Origin: Okapia johnstoni | Lineage: Eukaryota; Chordata; Mammalia; Artiodactyla; Giraffidae | Assembly: GCA_024291935.2 (NCBI GenBank) | Contig: CM044315.1 | Location: 55,402,385 to 55,466,384 of the forward strand | Direction: 5' to 3' | DNA length: 64,000 bases | In this document: piece by piece, positions 50,057 to 62,269 of the stretch | How positions within the stretch are numbered: the stretch's first letter is position 1 | Layout: each line of letters opens with the position of its first letter | The notes under the pieces: model-generated | Told to the model about the DNA's origin: nothing | Seen by the model: only the letters and a program-made list of their open reading frames with translations | The model's database searches: none | Program-made: the position numbers and the translations under genes

Positions 50057-50181
50057 CATGTTGTTTTTCAGTCACCAAGTCATGTCTGACTCTCTGCGAC
50101 CCCATGGACTGCAACATGCCAGGCTTGCCTGTCCTTCACTGTCTCTCAGAGTTTGCTCAAACTCATGTCCATTGAGTTGGT
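50057..50181 (-). mobile_element. BovB-related 3' tail, antisense
   Basis: gttgtttttcagtcaccaag tcatg ... ggactgcaacatgccaggct ... gctcaaactcatgtccattg. Confidence 0.8.
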
Positions 50182-50344
50182 TTTGTGTACTGTTTCTCAA
50201 ATAACCACTAAATGTGGCATAAATATTTACTAAGTTGTTCAGACCTAACAATAATAAATGGAACTGTTAGGTATTTCTTGGCTATAATAGTTCACTAACC
50301 ACTGATACTTTTGAGCCTTTAAAATTTTAAGTCTCTTAGGCTTT

Positions 50345-50445
50345 GATTTTTATATATAAATAAAATCTGGTTCCTTAAAGACTGTTTCTAAGTCACCCAG
50401 TTTATAGTATTCTGTTTAGCAGTCCCAGCAGACTAAGATGTTAGG
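50345..50445 (+). repeat. MLT1-like LTR 3' end, old
   Basis: tctaagtcacccagtttata gtattctg ... cagcagactaagatgtta resembles the 3' end of MLT1-type mammalian LTR retrotransposons. Only the end is recognisable and no internal viral gene is present. Confidence 0.45.
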
Positions 50446-50918
50446 GGGGAAACATGCAATCTTCGCAAGGCATGTATAAAGGGAAATCAGGGCAGAGGAG
50501 AACCTTCATGTCTCTCTGACCTCTTTGTTCTCACGGCTTTCTTGGCCATAGTCTCAGTCTAGATTTAGGTTAAAACTATTGGCATAGGGCTGCAAATAGA
50601 AAGTGATCAATAATTATATTGATATATCTTTCCTTCTTCTTCTTTCTCTGTTGCTTTTACCCTGTTTTTTCTTTCTGTTTTCTGATTCTGCCTACCTCTA
50701 TTTGCTTTTTTCATGGTTTTCCATATTGAACAACATAGATAAATATATCATGCAGTGTGTGATACCCTCTTCCACATTCTTGGCAGTATGACCTAAATAA
50801 TGATGATTCAAAAATTGCATACACAGGCAAAACATAAAATAAAAATGCATAATATACACTGACCAGCTAGACACTTGGTTATTTGTATTTATTATATCTG
50901 AAGGTAGAATAGATAGAG

Positions 50919-51028
50919 TGCATGGGTGCTTAGTTTCTCAGTCATGTCTGACTCTGTGACCCCATGGACTATAACCCAGCCAGGCTCCTCTGCCCATAGA
51001 ATTCTCCAAGCAAGAATACTGGAGTATG
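50919..51028 (-). repeat. Bov-A/Bov-tA fragment, antisense, without tRNA-like head
   Basis: gtttctcagtcatgtctgac tctgtgaccccatgg ... aagcaagaatactggagta, then it ends abruptly. Confidence 0.88.
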
Positions 51029-51179
51029 GCCCCTTAATTTGGGTGTGGTAATTTGAAAAGGGAGGATGATACGGACAGCAACATCTTCTCATTTTAGGAT
51101 GTCTAAAAATTGAGGAAAGATCTGGAATCTTGATTTCAGGAAAAATATTGATGTTATCAGTGAAATTTCAAGAGGAAAA

Positions 51180-51650
51180 GGCTTGTAGAAGAAGAAAACT
51201 AAGCAAGAGTGGGGCAAATCACAGAAATAAATATGAAGCTGAAAGCTGAGCTTCAGTCTTATTTAGTTTGTCTGCAATAGCTAATTAGGAAGTTCAGATA
51301 GCCAATACCAAGTCACTGTAGTGTTTTTTTAATGATAGCAGGCTCAGACTTGTGTTTTGTAAAGATGATAAGCAAGGCAATGAGGGAGCTTGGGACCAAG
51401 TAAGCCAAGAAATTGACAATTTTTACAGAAATGCAGGACAGAGCTCAAGACCTGAGGAGTGTTAGGAGACACACTCAGATGAAAACATATAGGTGTTGGT
51501 GATTGGAAGGGGCATAGAGAAGGGATAAAGAAGGAAAAAGAAATCAAAATACCTTCCAAATGTCTAGCTTGAGTGAACTGGTAGATAATGGTACCAGCTG
51601 AGATTAAGACCAATTATACAGAAGGAGAAGTAAATCTGAAGTGAAAACAT
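51180..51650 (-). repeat. Probable L2 LINE, antisense, diverged
   Basis: Partial order match to reversed L2: ggtgttggtgattggaaggg ... tgtctagcttgagtgaactg gtagataatgg ... taccagctgagatt. Weak. Confidence 0.4.
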
Positions 51651-52129
51651 TAAAAATTTTTTTGGATTTGTTAAGTTTGAAGTCCTTGTGGGACAATTTT
51701 AAGATTTTTTTCTCTACTATCAGGTTATTATTAAATTCATGATCAAAGCTACTTTATCCTTGCCTCACGTCTCCCAACCAGGTATAAAGCAATTTTAGGA
51801 TCTATGTATTTTGCTATAATTATTCAGCTTATGGATTATCATGACCTTACAGTTATGTGATGACAGGAGAGCTAAATATAAAGTGTATGTGTACTTAATG
51901 TGTACCCACTAACTGTTGATTTTCCTCCTTTTTATATTATTGCAGTATCTTAGAGATAAAAGTCTGTTGCTTTATTATAAAATATCTGTAATATTTTAGA
52001 AATGAAAAAGTACATTAACATGGCTTTTATAGGCAAAATAAAGAAGTGGTGAAAATGAATATTTACTTAAATTTTCTTCCCTAGGTATCCAGCTATATAT
52101 ATTCCTCTTTTCTGGGACAGGTTTGTATC

Positions 52130-52530
52130 GATACTTCAACTGGCAGATGTGCACACCATGCTTATTTTTGCTTATGCCTTTTTTTTTCTCTTTGCCTAGA
52201 ATGCCTTCCTCTGTTTTTGACTTTAAAAGAGTTACCCAATCTTGAACATAGAATTCAACCTTAAACACTTCATGTAACTTTTAAAGTGACTGGCAATGAT
52301 CGTGTATGTCTCCAGTTTCTTAGAGTACTATACTCTCCATCACACAGACAATCATGTTATCACACTTTATATAATATGTTCTCTAGTTGCTTCATCTGTC
52401 TTAAATTTACCCGGTTAGTCTCTAAATTATTTGGGGACTGTTAATACATTTTATATTTCTTTCCTTTCTCTCACAGTGTTTAGCACAGTGCTAAATAAAC
52501 AGTTGGTGTTCAATCAGTGCAACAAACTGA
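52130..52530 (+). repeat. L2 LINE 3' region
   Basis: gcctagaatgccttcctctg ... gttatcacactttatataat ... gtttagcacagtgctaaata ... ttggtgttcaat follows the L2 3' end. Confidence 0.6.
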
Positions 52531-53270
52531 TGCTTTGAAATGCAGATTTGTAAAAGAGTTTTGTCAACCTATATATTTAAGCAGCAGGTATAGGAATTTC
52601 TAGATATACTCATATCCGTTATGTTTCTAATGAAGATAAAAAGATGATAATAAAATTAATTGAAGAGTAGATGAGATAGTACAGAGGTGGCATAAATGTA
52701 GTTGAATTCTTTTCAGACCCCACAAATTGATAAGGATGAATATCTAATTTATTCTAAAATACAGGAATTAAGCTTCATATCAGATTCCATAAAGCTAAAT
52801 TTCAAAGTTATTGCCCCTTTTTTGCTGCTTATAATAGTGCTTCCTATAGAGGGTGAAACCCAAACACAAAAATATTTTTAAAAATTGGCCCTAAATCTGA
52901 TCAATAATTTTACTAAGATCTGCAGAATAATAATAAAAACTTCATTTATACTTTTCTAATGACTCATAAAATAAAAGTTAGGGATAGTCAAAGGAATATT
53001 GTGAAAATGGTTTAACTTACTGACCAGGACTAGCCAAGTGACCAAACTATTTCTTCTGTGTATTGGAACTTTCGAAGCTGTATTAATGGTTTAACGCCAT
53101 GAAGGTGTCATTTATTAAATGCAACCCTCAGAGTTAAAAAGAGTAGACAGATTTATTGATATATTAGGAAAAAATGCACTTAATGAAGATCTGCTCAGTT
53201 AAAAAAAATGTCATTTAGTAATTTCAAAAAATCCAAACCACACTGGCAATTACCAATAACCTTGAAATAC

Positions 53271-53471
53271 CTCCACTGTAATCTCCTTTGGGGCTACAGG
53301 CCACTTGTGTTCATATTTTTCTTTCACAGTTTGCTCCGTGTTAGCAGTTGGATTTGAATTCTCAACACGCACTCCATGGCTTGGTTTACCCACCAGATTT
53401 TGAACAGATTTTACCATATTCTTTAAATCCTCTGGATAAGGAGTTGGATATCGTTTTAGGTTTATTTCAAC
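53271..53471 (-). CDS. LRRC7: LRRC7 (densin) coding exon
   Basis: Exon of 201 bp, 67 codons, phase 0/0. The acceptor is ataaacttctag|GTTGAA and the donor is GTGGAG|gtattt. The peptide begins [20 protein letters not shown] and continues through a [10 protein letters not shown] stretch to ...[11 protein letters not shown], matching remembered densin sequence. It follows the LRR/LAP-specific part of the protein and leads into the long disordered middle. The first residues give a good join to the preceding exon (either ...KVK or ...SGRQ, then VEINLK). It has no recognised domain; it is Lys/Pro-rich and probably part of the LAP-family linker. Both flanking introns are several kb long and hold mostly old or unassignable sequence. 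Confidence 0.93.
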
Positions 53472-54480
53472 CTAGAAGTTTATAAAAAGAAATTTAACAT
53501 AAAAATACCTTCAGCAAGCATGTTCATAAAACTACTCCATTTTATGTGCAGTAGTATAACCAAATGCAATATAGTGAGTGTTGAGCTGGCTAAAAAACTG
53601 TGCTGTAGAGTAGAACACAGTGTTCTTTACACATTCTGCCTCCTAGGACTTCTCTCCACCCCTGGGCACCCTTCTAGATTAAAAACAATTTTTAGATTTT
53701 ATCCTATGTTTAGACCTACTCTATAAATAGATGAAATAGCAGTAGGTCAAACACTTAAGTGATTGGTACTCTCTGAAAAATTTAATCAAGTTACTATCAG
53801 TTGTATTTATACTTTAGAGGCTATTCTCTGCACTATCTTAATTATTTACAAATAACCATTTTGACATTAGGAATATCTTTGAAATATCAATGCAGATGAT
53901 GCAATGAGACTCTAAAAGATTTACAAGTAGAGTTATCATTTATTGAAAAAAATGGGGAGTGGACAGTATCTATTAGTATCATCAAATATTCACCAGCTCT
54001 ATGTTAATCAGCATGTTACATCAAAAGATAGGGTAGCTAATTCTTGTTAATAACTTAAAGAAACACCTTTAGAGAGGTTTTTATGTTAGTTTTTACCCTA
54101 ATAAAGTAACATGCATTATAGGTTACATCTTAAAGAGAAAAAAAACTGAGAACTTTGTCTAAGATATTCTAGGTAAATATGTAAATTTTGGCTGCTATTT
54201 ATTGAGAGATTTATTTCCATTCTTGAATTTATTTTTGGCATATGAATCTCACTTTAGGGAATATATGTATATTAATTATTATTCTTCATATTTAATTTAG
54301 AGAGAGAAAATATGAGACATTCCATATAGAATATTCCACCATCAGAGTGCTTAAAATGTATTTAAAATGGCATAGATATAAATTATCCAGGCTGATTAAA
54401 ATGGAGTAGGTGGAAAAATAGGGGCATATTTACTTGGCTTGGTTTATTCTAATAGCCATGTCTTTTTGCATCTGAGTAGA

Positions 54481-54660
54481 ATCAACTTTACAAAATGGAA
54501 TGATTTATGTGACTGTGGTGAGTATGTGTTGTGGAAAATGTGTGTGAGGGAGGTTTAGAAGCGGGCAAGAACCAACTTTACAAAATGGAATGATTTATGT
54601 GACTGTGGTGAGTATGTGTTGTGAAAAATATGTGTGAGAGTGGTTTAGAAGTGAGCAGAG
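54481..54660 (+). repeat. Tandem duplication, 2 x 90 bp
   Basis: 54481-54570 and 54571-54660 are near copies (ctttacaaaatggaatgatt, gtgactgtggtgagtatgtg), differing at about nine positions, mostly late in the unit. Confidence 0.92.
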
Positions 54661-56309
54661 GTGGAAGAGAAGCTGAAAGAGGAAGAAGAGAGGGAATGAG
54701 AGATTAAAAGAGAAAAAGGGTGGGGCACACACATCCCCTCCATACCTATGTAACACATGGAATGTAAGAAACTATGATAGTGGTATAGATCTGAGGGTTA
54801 TAAATATGAATTCAAACACTTTTGCTCATCTGCAGTTTAGCATATCCACCAACATTGTTATTCTAGTATATTTTCCTGTGGCTCACTGTCCATATCAAAT
54901 ATTGGGATTAGACGTCATTGGATGATTTTTAACATTCGCTTCAGTACTAAAATTAAATTATTTTTCCAATTGATTTTTGGAAAGCTTATGAAAAACCAGA
55001 TAATTTTGTTAGTGTAAATATCATTGAAATGTGATTTAATCCTTAATATGCTGAAACAAGGATGAAGTTAATAATATAAGAAATAAATCTACAAAAATAC
55101 AACCCATGAAAAAAGTTAGACTTTACCAAAAAAAGTATAAGTTGTTAGAGTGTAATATAAGTATATCTCAGGGTACTTTGTAATGCATTCTTAAATAAAC
55201 ATAAAAAGAATGATAGCCATGCTAGACAAAGTCTATTGGGATGCATGCATTCTTGGATCTGCTGTTTAAATTGGTATTAGAAATATTAATCACAAATTCA
55301 ATCTAAGTTTTAAATTATATTATTGAACTTGTTTAAAGGTACTCGATATCAGAGGACTAAAAGTCAAAAAACTACATTTAGAAAATGTAAATTGTAAAAT
55401 GGTATGCCTAGTATATCAATTAAGAATACCTTTTAATTTTTAATAAGTGGTGGTATATGAATGAAAAGTAATTTTCAAATAGGGCATTAAATTAAAATTC
55501 TACACATCTTAAAATATCTTCAATGTAAAATTACATTTCTAAATTGAATCAAAGGCAAAAAATGGGATGAGACATGTTCTTTCTTAATTGAATTAAATAC
55601 TTCATTGAATAATGTAATCTAATTTTTGAAGATGCTCTGTATCTGCTGACACAATTAGATGACGGTTTTCTTATGACCATGGTGCTGAAAATTTCTGGTT
55701 ATTTTATAAGCAAGTTAATATTATATTTTGGTCATGTCACTGAAAATATTTGGGTACTTTATCTCTGTAAAAATATTTAAATGTGGAAATAGAGTAGATT
55801 TGCCATGAAGCCAAAGAAGCTTAAGTTTTAGGGTATATCACCTTCATGGGCTCTTTCAAAGCCTTATAAGGGGCCCTACTTATTTACTTAAATGGTTATT
55901 TTATATTCTTTTCCTTAAAGAGGCTCCTCTCCAAATTGTGGAAAATCATGAAATCTGGAATTGTTCCACCTATACAATAAGTTCCTTGCTTCCCATTTGC
56001 TAGTCTACCAGCAGAATTGACTTGAAGACCTAAATTTTACCTCCAACTAGCTGTAAGCCACAAATATGACTAGTTTCTATTTGTGTAAAATAAGTAGATG
56101 GAATGATAATATTTAGGGTTAATTCAGAAGTCAAATAAGATAAATGTGAAAGTTCTTTGAAAATATACCATTTCTATGCAGAGCTTAGATACTATTTCTA
56201 GTATCAGATTCTACTTAGGTGTTTTTAAAATCTGGAGTCTTTCAGCAATTTAGATCTATTATACATATATGTCTAACCGTAATATCTATAACTGGATCTT
56301 TTTCAGGTT

Positions 56310-56645
56310 GTATGCACCAACTATTATTTATTCAGTATTTGCCATGTGCCAGGTACTATGCAAAGTGTTTTATAAGGATAGATAATTTATTATTAGTTAT
56401 TATTTTTATATAAGTAATAAACAACTTATTATTTACCAAATAGATTTTAATATCAATAATAGTCATAATTAATAACATTAATTAAAATCTATAATAAATT
56501 ACATTTCATAATCCATTGTAGTATCTGCTCCCATTTTACAGAAGGAAAACAGGGGTTCAGATGGTGTAAGTTGAAGGCCATACAGCTTTAGGTATCAATG
56601 CCCAGATTCAAGCTCAGGTTTTTGACTCCAAAGCTTATGCTTCAC
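56310..56645 (-). repeat. MIR SINE, antisense, split by AT-rich sequence
   Basis: tgccatgtgccaggtactat at the left and cccattttacagaaggaaaa cagg ... agattcaagctcaggttttt gactcc at the right. About 140 bp of AT-rich sequence lies between. Confidence 0.65.
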
Positions 56646-58267
56646 AAGTGTTACTTGGCTCAGAGCTATTCTCTGATATAGGTGCAGCACATATTTGTAC
56701 AATCTTGTGGAAGAAATAGTGTACATCTAAAATGTGAATTTTATTGATTTAAATAAGATAATGTCAATATTTAAAACATGAAGTTAATATATTAAAAATG
56801 AAAATAGTATTTTATAATTCCGTTATGTTGATAACCTCTCTAAAAGCATGTTTTATACCTTTTTACAGATTGTTTTGCCTATTTTCCAACTTATGTGTGA
56901 TGTGCTTCTGAAATGAATAAACATGATCATAAATACAATTATATTTATAGTTCAGTAAAGCTCAATACAAAAGTAGTTTCTTTATATTTCTAAATATATA
57001 AGCTATAAATATTCCCTTATTCTAATATGGGGCATATGTAATAGATGGTAAAAATTTGTCAGTTATGTTCTTAGTAAAATATTGTGTTTATCACTCACCA
57101 TAAAGTATTTGCTCATTGTACATATACATTTTATTAAAATGCAAGATTTTTACTGAAATGTCATTTTATCTTAATTTTGAAAAATAGAAGTGTTTCACAA
57201 CATTATATATATCTTAGACCTTAAAAAAAGTGCAGTAAATGCAAATAGTAGCTGCAAGATGTTGGAGACTCCCAAAGATTTGGCAATGAAGAATTAATGT
57301 TAACAGCTAAGGGATTTAGAAATGATATCGTGAATTCACATAGAAGTATGCTTTTCTTATACAATGATTAAAATATAATTTGATTTGATTGTAAATTCCA
57401 GTAAGAGAAATAATAGTTAATGCTTTGGTTGTTAGTTGTTAAATATCTTATTCTAGGAATTAATTGGAACATTTTATAGAAAGGAAACCTATAGCAGTTT
57501 CAGTTAGGATTCTCAGCTTGCCTTATGTTGTAGAAAGAATATAAGCCACAGAATAAGAATCTAGTCCACTATATGTGGATGATAAAGTTTATAAAAAATA
57601 GTGCTCTTCTACATCCCATTAAGATTTTCTTTTTCATTAAACTCTTAAACATCCAACCCACTGAGATAAGGAAGTCCTATTTGCCAGAATTCCCAGGCCA
57701 ATCTTCTCTTACAGGAATTCTCACTATCTGTGCCTTCAAATTAAAGGGAAATTGATGCTTTTCAATAGATGTCCATCTTTGTGCTCAAAATCCACTCTCA
57801 GCAAATTTCAACTGCAATCTCATGCTGTTTTAAGAATCTAACTTTAGTTATTCAGTCTCTCCTAGAATTGATATTATAGAAAAATGTGTGTATGTCTGGG
57901 GACAATTTAGATTGCATCAGTAGTGTCATCAACATTCTGCCCAACTATTGGTATTCCCACACTTTAAGAGAAAAACCTTGAAAATAAAAACATAAACAAA
58001 AATGAAGTACCCAACTCAAAAACCATGCCAGCTATCCCACCAGTAGGCATCTCATATTGATGTTCCCCCCCCCTCTGACTCAGTTCTTCCCTCCCCATTG
58101 CCAATGTCAATGAACAAAAGTTAAATTGGGATCAAACACTGGCAATTGAAAGGTTTCTAGATGATCAACATTTCTTACCCCACATCATGCAGAACATACC
58201 CCATAAACCACTGTTCCAAGGTTGCTTCTACATAGGGGCTTCTCCTACCCCAAACACCTAGGCCTAC

Positions 58268-58516
58268 CTGTCTGCCACTTAGAGAGGGAAGAGTGGTGGA
58301 TTGTGCTGCAACTGGCAATGGAGTACACATGCTCCTTTCCTGCTGGAGGCCACTTATACAACCCCATGCCAGCTGTGGGTCATTCTGGGGGACAGGCATT
58401 TCTTGGATCTGCTGATCACACCTGGCCCATGGTGTGCAGCAATCGCCAGACAGTCTGGCAGGTTGGAGAGTAATCCCACGCTGGCCCCTTTCCCAGGGGG
58501 CTTGGCAGGAGTGATC
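58268..58516 (-). CDS. LRRC7: LRRC7 (densin) cysteine-rich cassette-type exon
   Basis: Exon of 249 bp, exactly 83 codons, phase 0 at both ends. The acceptor is cttctcccacag|GATCAC and the donor is AGACAG|gtaggc. It starts [16 protein letters not shown] and ends [11 protein letters not shown], without a stop. It differs in character from the rest of densin: six cysteines, several tryptophans and few acidic residues. I recall closely similar sequence in a long densin isoform. Because both boundaries are phase 0, skipping it keeps the frame between the 60.5-kb and 53.4-kb exons, so it is probably alternatively spliced (inference). Its function is unknown to me. An open frame on the opposite strand here is a shadow. 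Confidence 0.85.
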
Positions 58517-60475
58517 CTGTGGGAGAAGGAATCTCCATTTTCTGGGAGAAAGAGGAGCACTGTAGCAAAACTTTCACTTTATCATTTTTCTATTCTTGAT
58601 TTTTTTTTCATTATGGGTAATGCATTTAAAACAACCATGAGAAAATTAGTTTTAACTCTGTGTGGTAAAACGGAACCAGTGTCACACGAAACCAAAGGGT
58701 CTCAATTTCTTCACACAATGCAGCATTCATACTACACTAAACACACTGTAAGTAGGGCATTATACTCTAGTCCATTTGGAAGTTAATGCCATAGGTCAGC
58801 AGTTCCTTCTAAAATTTTATGTAAATTAAAGGTAAAATGAAAATGGTGCTAAATTTAATGTATATGTAATGAGCCAGAAAAGTATAATTTCACGTGAGAT
58901 TTCAGCATATTCCATTCATCATGTTTCCATAATGATTTATTTAGACGTTTGCTTGTATTCTAATTTGTCCAATAACCAATGGCATTGGAAATACTCAAAT
59001 TAGTCAAAACCAAGTAGTCTGAGATTTTGGAAACATGTATTATTTCCCCAATATATAAAATAAATCAAATATAAGTAAACATAGAGAAAATGTACTCTAA
59101 AGTATAATGAGCCTACTCTCATTATAATCAAACCTGGTCACATAACACACAAACAGGGCTTCTAAACGTCTGTTTGCATTTACTATATTTTATGTTTTGA
59201 TTGACACATATACCAAAGTATATTAAGTGTACTCTTTTATTCTTAGAGCCTTTGAATTAGTTTTTTTCCTTTTTTAAGGAAGAATTATGTAGTTTTTGAC
59301 ATTCAATGAAGTAAAAGAATGAATCAGAGGTCCAGGATAGAATGCATCATCCATTGGTTCCGGATTTAACATATAAAATCCTTACAAGAAGAACTGAAAT
59401 GCTCTAAAGGTCTTTTTTCTTGTTTTAGTTAAAAATGTCTCTTTGGTTATTAGACAGCACTAATCAACCATTCAGAAACATTTTTTTAAGCCCAAATCTT
59501 TAACACAATTGTTATTTTGATTTGGGAATCTATTTTGAGTTCTTCACAATGATACAGGTAGGCTTTGTCAATCACAGTAAGGTTCTAGGGTGTGCTGGTT
59601 CAAGACAAAAGTTCAGAAAATGTGGGAAGGAGGAGACAGAGAAGAACATGTCACACAATCCAGATCTACTAATAGGATGCATATACAATTACTTAGGTAA
59701 TTAGTCACCAAGGGTGAGAGCTGTTAGTACCCATGATGGAAAAAGAGCAAAAATAATATAAAAATGATGAGAGATTCAAGATGTTGCCATGATGATAACA
59801 TGAAGACGTGATGTTAATATAGTCCATATAAATTCTGACATTTTCAAATTTATATAATAGAAAAATACAGATTTTAAAATTCTGACCTTGTTACTTAGAT
59901 TAGTGCCAATAAAGGATTTTTAAAAATATGCTTTAGGGTGAAAATTTTTAAGTAATTTTCCTTAAGGGATACCACCTGCTATTAGGCACTCACCTAAGTT
60001 TAAATGAAAAACTTGTTCTCACACTTAAGAAAATTTACGATGTCTTCTCAAACATTGCAGAGATGTAGAATCCTTCCAAGATTTTAATGCAATGTAATAT
60101 ATCAATCCACTGGCTCTTTCATGTATGTTTCAAAGATGTAGTAAGGTATTAGGTAAAGCTCATTACCCAGACTTTTTGTTTTTTGTTTTTTGTTTTTTTT
60201 TTTGCTTTCTCTCAGCTTGAATCTCTCATGCTGCTATTCTGTAAGATGGGGTGGTTTATGAAATTTGCTCAGTCAGGATGTTTGCCTTATTCTGAAGCAC
60301 AGCAGTGCTCCCAAAATCACATCCTGCTGTAAGGAAAAGTACCACCATGAGACTTGAAGATGTATCTGACCTTCTAGCAGAGGTCAGTCAGTGAGTCCCA
60401 AAGTCTATCTGAATAATACCAATGAACAAACAAAAATAATGAGAAGAAAGAGGAAACAAAAATTAAAAGGTTCAC
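58517..60475 (-). other. LRRC7: LRRC7 intron, 2.0 kb, nothing recognised
   Basis: AT-rich sequence with a T-rich stretch near 60177-60202. No repeat family and no further exon were identified. Confidence 0.65.
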
Positions 60476-60600
60476 CTTAACTTTCCCAGCATTTTCGTCA
60501 TCTTCCTTTTTTTCTTCAAACTCAAAGGCAACGGTCATGCGTTGTTGTCTCTGTTCTTCCCATAGTGTAGGGTTAAAGCTGTCACTGTCTGACTGGAAAT
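60476..60600 (-). CDS. LRRC7: LRRC7 (densin) coding exon, most 5' in window
   Basis: Internal exon of LRRC7, the postsynaptic scaffold densin. On the minus strand the acceptor is ...ctgtag and the donor is AAG|gtgaa. The exon starts at phase 1 (two bases complete a split codon) and then reads 41 codons, ending at phase 0. The peptide includes [20 protein letters not shown] and ends in an acidic/lysine-rich run ([17 protein letters not shown]). I recognise it as the densin segment just after the N-terminal leucine-rich-repeat/LAP region, which must lie beyond 64000. It is a charged, probably disordered linker with no catalytic motif. The polypyrimidine tract is modest. The next exon in transcription order is at 58516 (or 53471 if that one is skipped); both start at phase 0. 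Confidence 0.93.
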
Positions 60601-60700
60601 CTACAGTTAGATTCCAAAGTGTTACTGTTTTTTTTTTTTTAACGTAAATTGTTATTTAATAGAACTTAGTATACTATGCAAAAAAAAATCGGTGATAGGT

Positions 60701-60800
60701 ACTAAAAACAAATACAAAAATAAAAAAAGAAAAGAAAAAATAAAGGGATAGAAAGAAAGAAGCAAGTAAAGAAAGAAGGAAAGAAAAAAGGGAACAATTC
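60701..60800 (+). repeat. A/G-rich low-complexity tract
   Basis: Purine-rich run with aaag/gaaa units (e.g. agaaagaagcaagtaaagaa). A T-run at about 60628-60642 lies just before it. Confidence 0.85.
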
Positions 60801-60929
60801 TCTTGATATTTGTTCTATAGTCTTTTAACATCTTAACTCAAATTCAGCTTTGCTAAGTGTACATTAATTATATCTTGGGGTTGAGAAGTTTTCCAGTGTA
60901 GAGAATGGGCATAGCATAGTTATGATACA

Positions 60930-61095
60930 AGTGAGAGCTAGATTAAGTACTTTAAACTATGATCTCCTTTAATTTGCAAAACAGCATGATGGTAGTATTA
61001 ATATAATCCTCAATTTAATAATGAGAAAACTATCGCTGAATTCTGAGAGACTTGTTCAAAGTCGTGCAGCTTTTCCGTGGCCAATGCAGGATTCT
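60930..61095 (-). repeat. MIR SINE, antisense
   Basis: taagtactttaaactatgat ctcctttaat ... ataatgagaaaactatcgct ... ttgttcaaagtcgtgcagct follows reversed MIR. Confidence 0.6.
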
Positions 61096-61429
61096 TTTCC
61101 ATGTCCTGTAACTACAGAGTCCATAAATGTAATCAGTAATCTGTATTAGGGTGTTACAAAAGATACTATGTAACGCTGTTTTGCAATAAATGGTCCAAGA
61201 TTTCAAACTTTTTTGTTGTAGTTTTGTGTGTCTAGTTGGGGGGCAATGTAGTGGTGCTAGGTTTTCCCATGCTAGGTACATGGTAAAAACATGTGGAAAA
61301 TGAAGTCTTTAACATTTGGGTCTCGGTTAGCTTAAATATGTCTCAAATTAACAGGGAAAAGAAATGGCTTATCAGTCTTTAATTTACATGCTGGTTAATA
61401 GACATTAAAAGGCAATAAAAGCACTTTTG

Positions 61430-61533
61430 TTCTGTTGCTAAGTCATATCCTACTCTTTGTGATCCCCATGCAGTATAGCACTCAGCCTCCTCTGTCCTCC
61501 ACTGTCTCCCACAGTTTGCTCAAATTCACGTCC
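61430..61533 (-). mobile_element. BovB-related 3' tail, antisense
   Basis: ctgttgctaagtcatatcct actctttgtg ... cctccactgtctcccacagt ttgctcaaattcacgtcc. Confidence 0.75.
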
Positions 61534-62269
61534 AATAAAAGCACTTAGTTTAGGCTAAATTCTTTCCCAATGCAAGAACTTTATTATATATAAAACTTCA
61601 TTACAAGGAGTTCTGAAAGTTGGTTTTCTGCATGAAAAGTGAAAAAAGTGACTTGCTTAAAGTTCAAGAAAACTTTTCTGTTACTAGCTCTGCTCTCCTC
61701 AAAGGAAAACAAAACAAAACAAATTAGGTTAATTTCTTAACATCCCATCTTACCTAATTAGGTCTACCTCACTCCCTGGAACAAATTAGGGATTTAATCT
61801 TTGAGGCTAGATCTCAGAAATAACTGGCAAATATGAGACACTTTTCATTTTCTCCTATATCCTTTCAAAATGAAATATTTTGTTAATCTAGGGATATTAA
61901 AAAAGAAATGTAAGTAAAATTGCATGAATAAAACATAATCTTTACTTAAGATTCTTCTTATAACCTATGTAAACATAGTGGATTTTCTTTCATAAATTCT
62001 AAAAGATCAATTTTACTGAAGCCTGAAAAATACATATGAAACAAGCTTTCCTTTTCCTACTTCTGTAGATCAAAATTTGAAGAAAAATATCCACAAATGA
62101 TTCACTTTCCTTTTAAAGTAAAACAAACAAACAAAAAACCTAACAACATTTATTGTAATTATTCTGTAAATAAGAACTCCATAAAAAAAAATTCTCTTAA
62201 AAATTGATCTTTTAAATGGGCTGGGTGGATTTAACCCTTGGGTGGATTAAAGTGAGTTTACTCTTTCAA

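Larger units (their letters stand above)
47552..53270 (-). other. LRRC7: LRRC7 intron, 5.7 kb
   Basis: Contains the BovB copy at 48288-49632, small minus-strand BovB and Bov-A pieces, an MLT1-like LTR end and L2-type remnants. I see nothing in 47990-48287, 49633-50056, 50446-50918, 51651-52129 or 52531-53270. Confidence 0.7.
53472..58267 (-). other. LRRC7: LRRC7 intron, 4.8 kb, mostly unassigned
   Basis: Very AT-rich. Only the 90-bp tandem duplication (54481-54660) and a MIR split by AT-rich sequence (56310-56645) are recognisable. 53472-54480, 54661-56309 and 56646-58267 show nothing assignable. Confidence 0.7.

Noticed and set aside
58222..58786. Two plus-strand frames of 83 and 161 codons
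   Set aside because: Shadows of the minus-strand cysteine-rich exon, whose splice sites and peptide are convincing.
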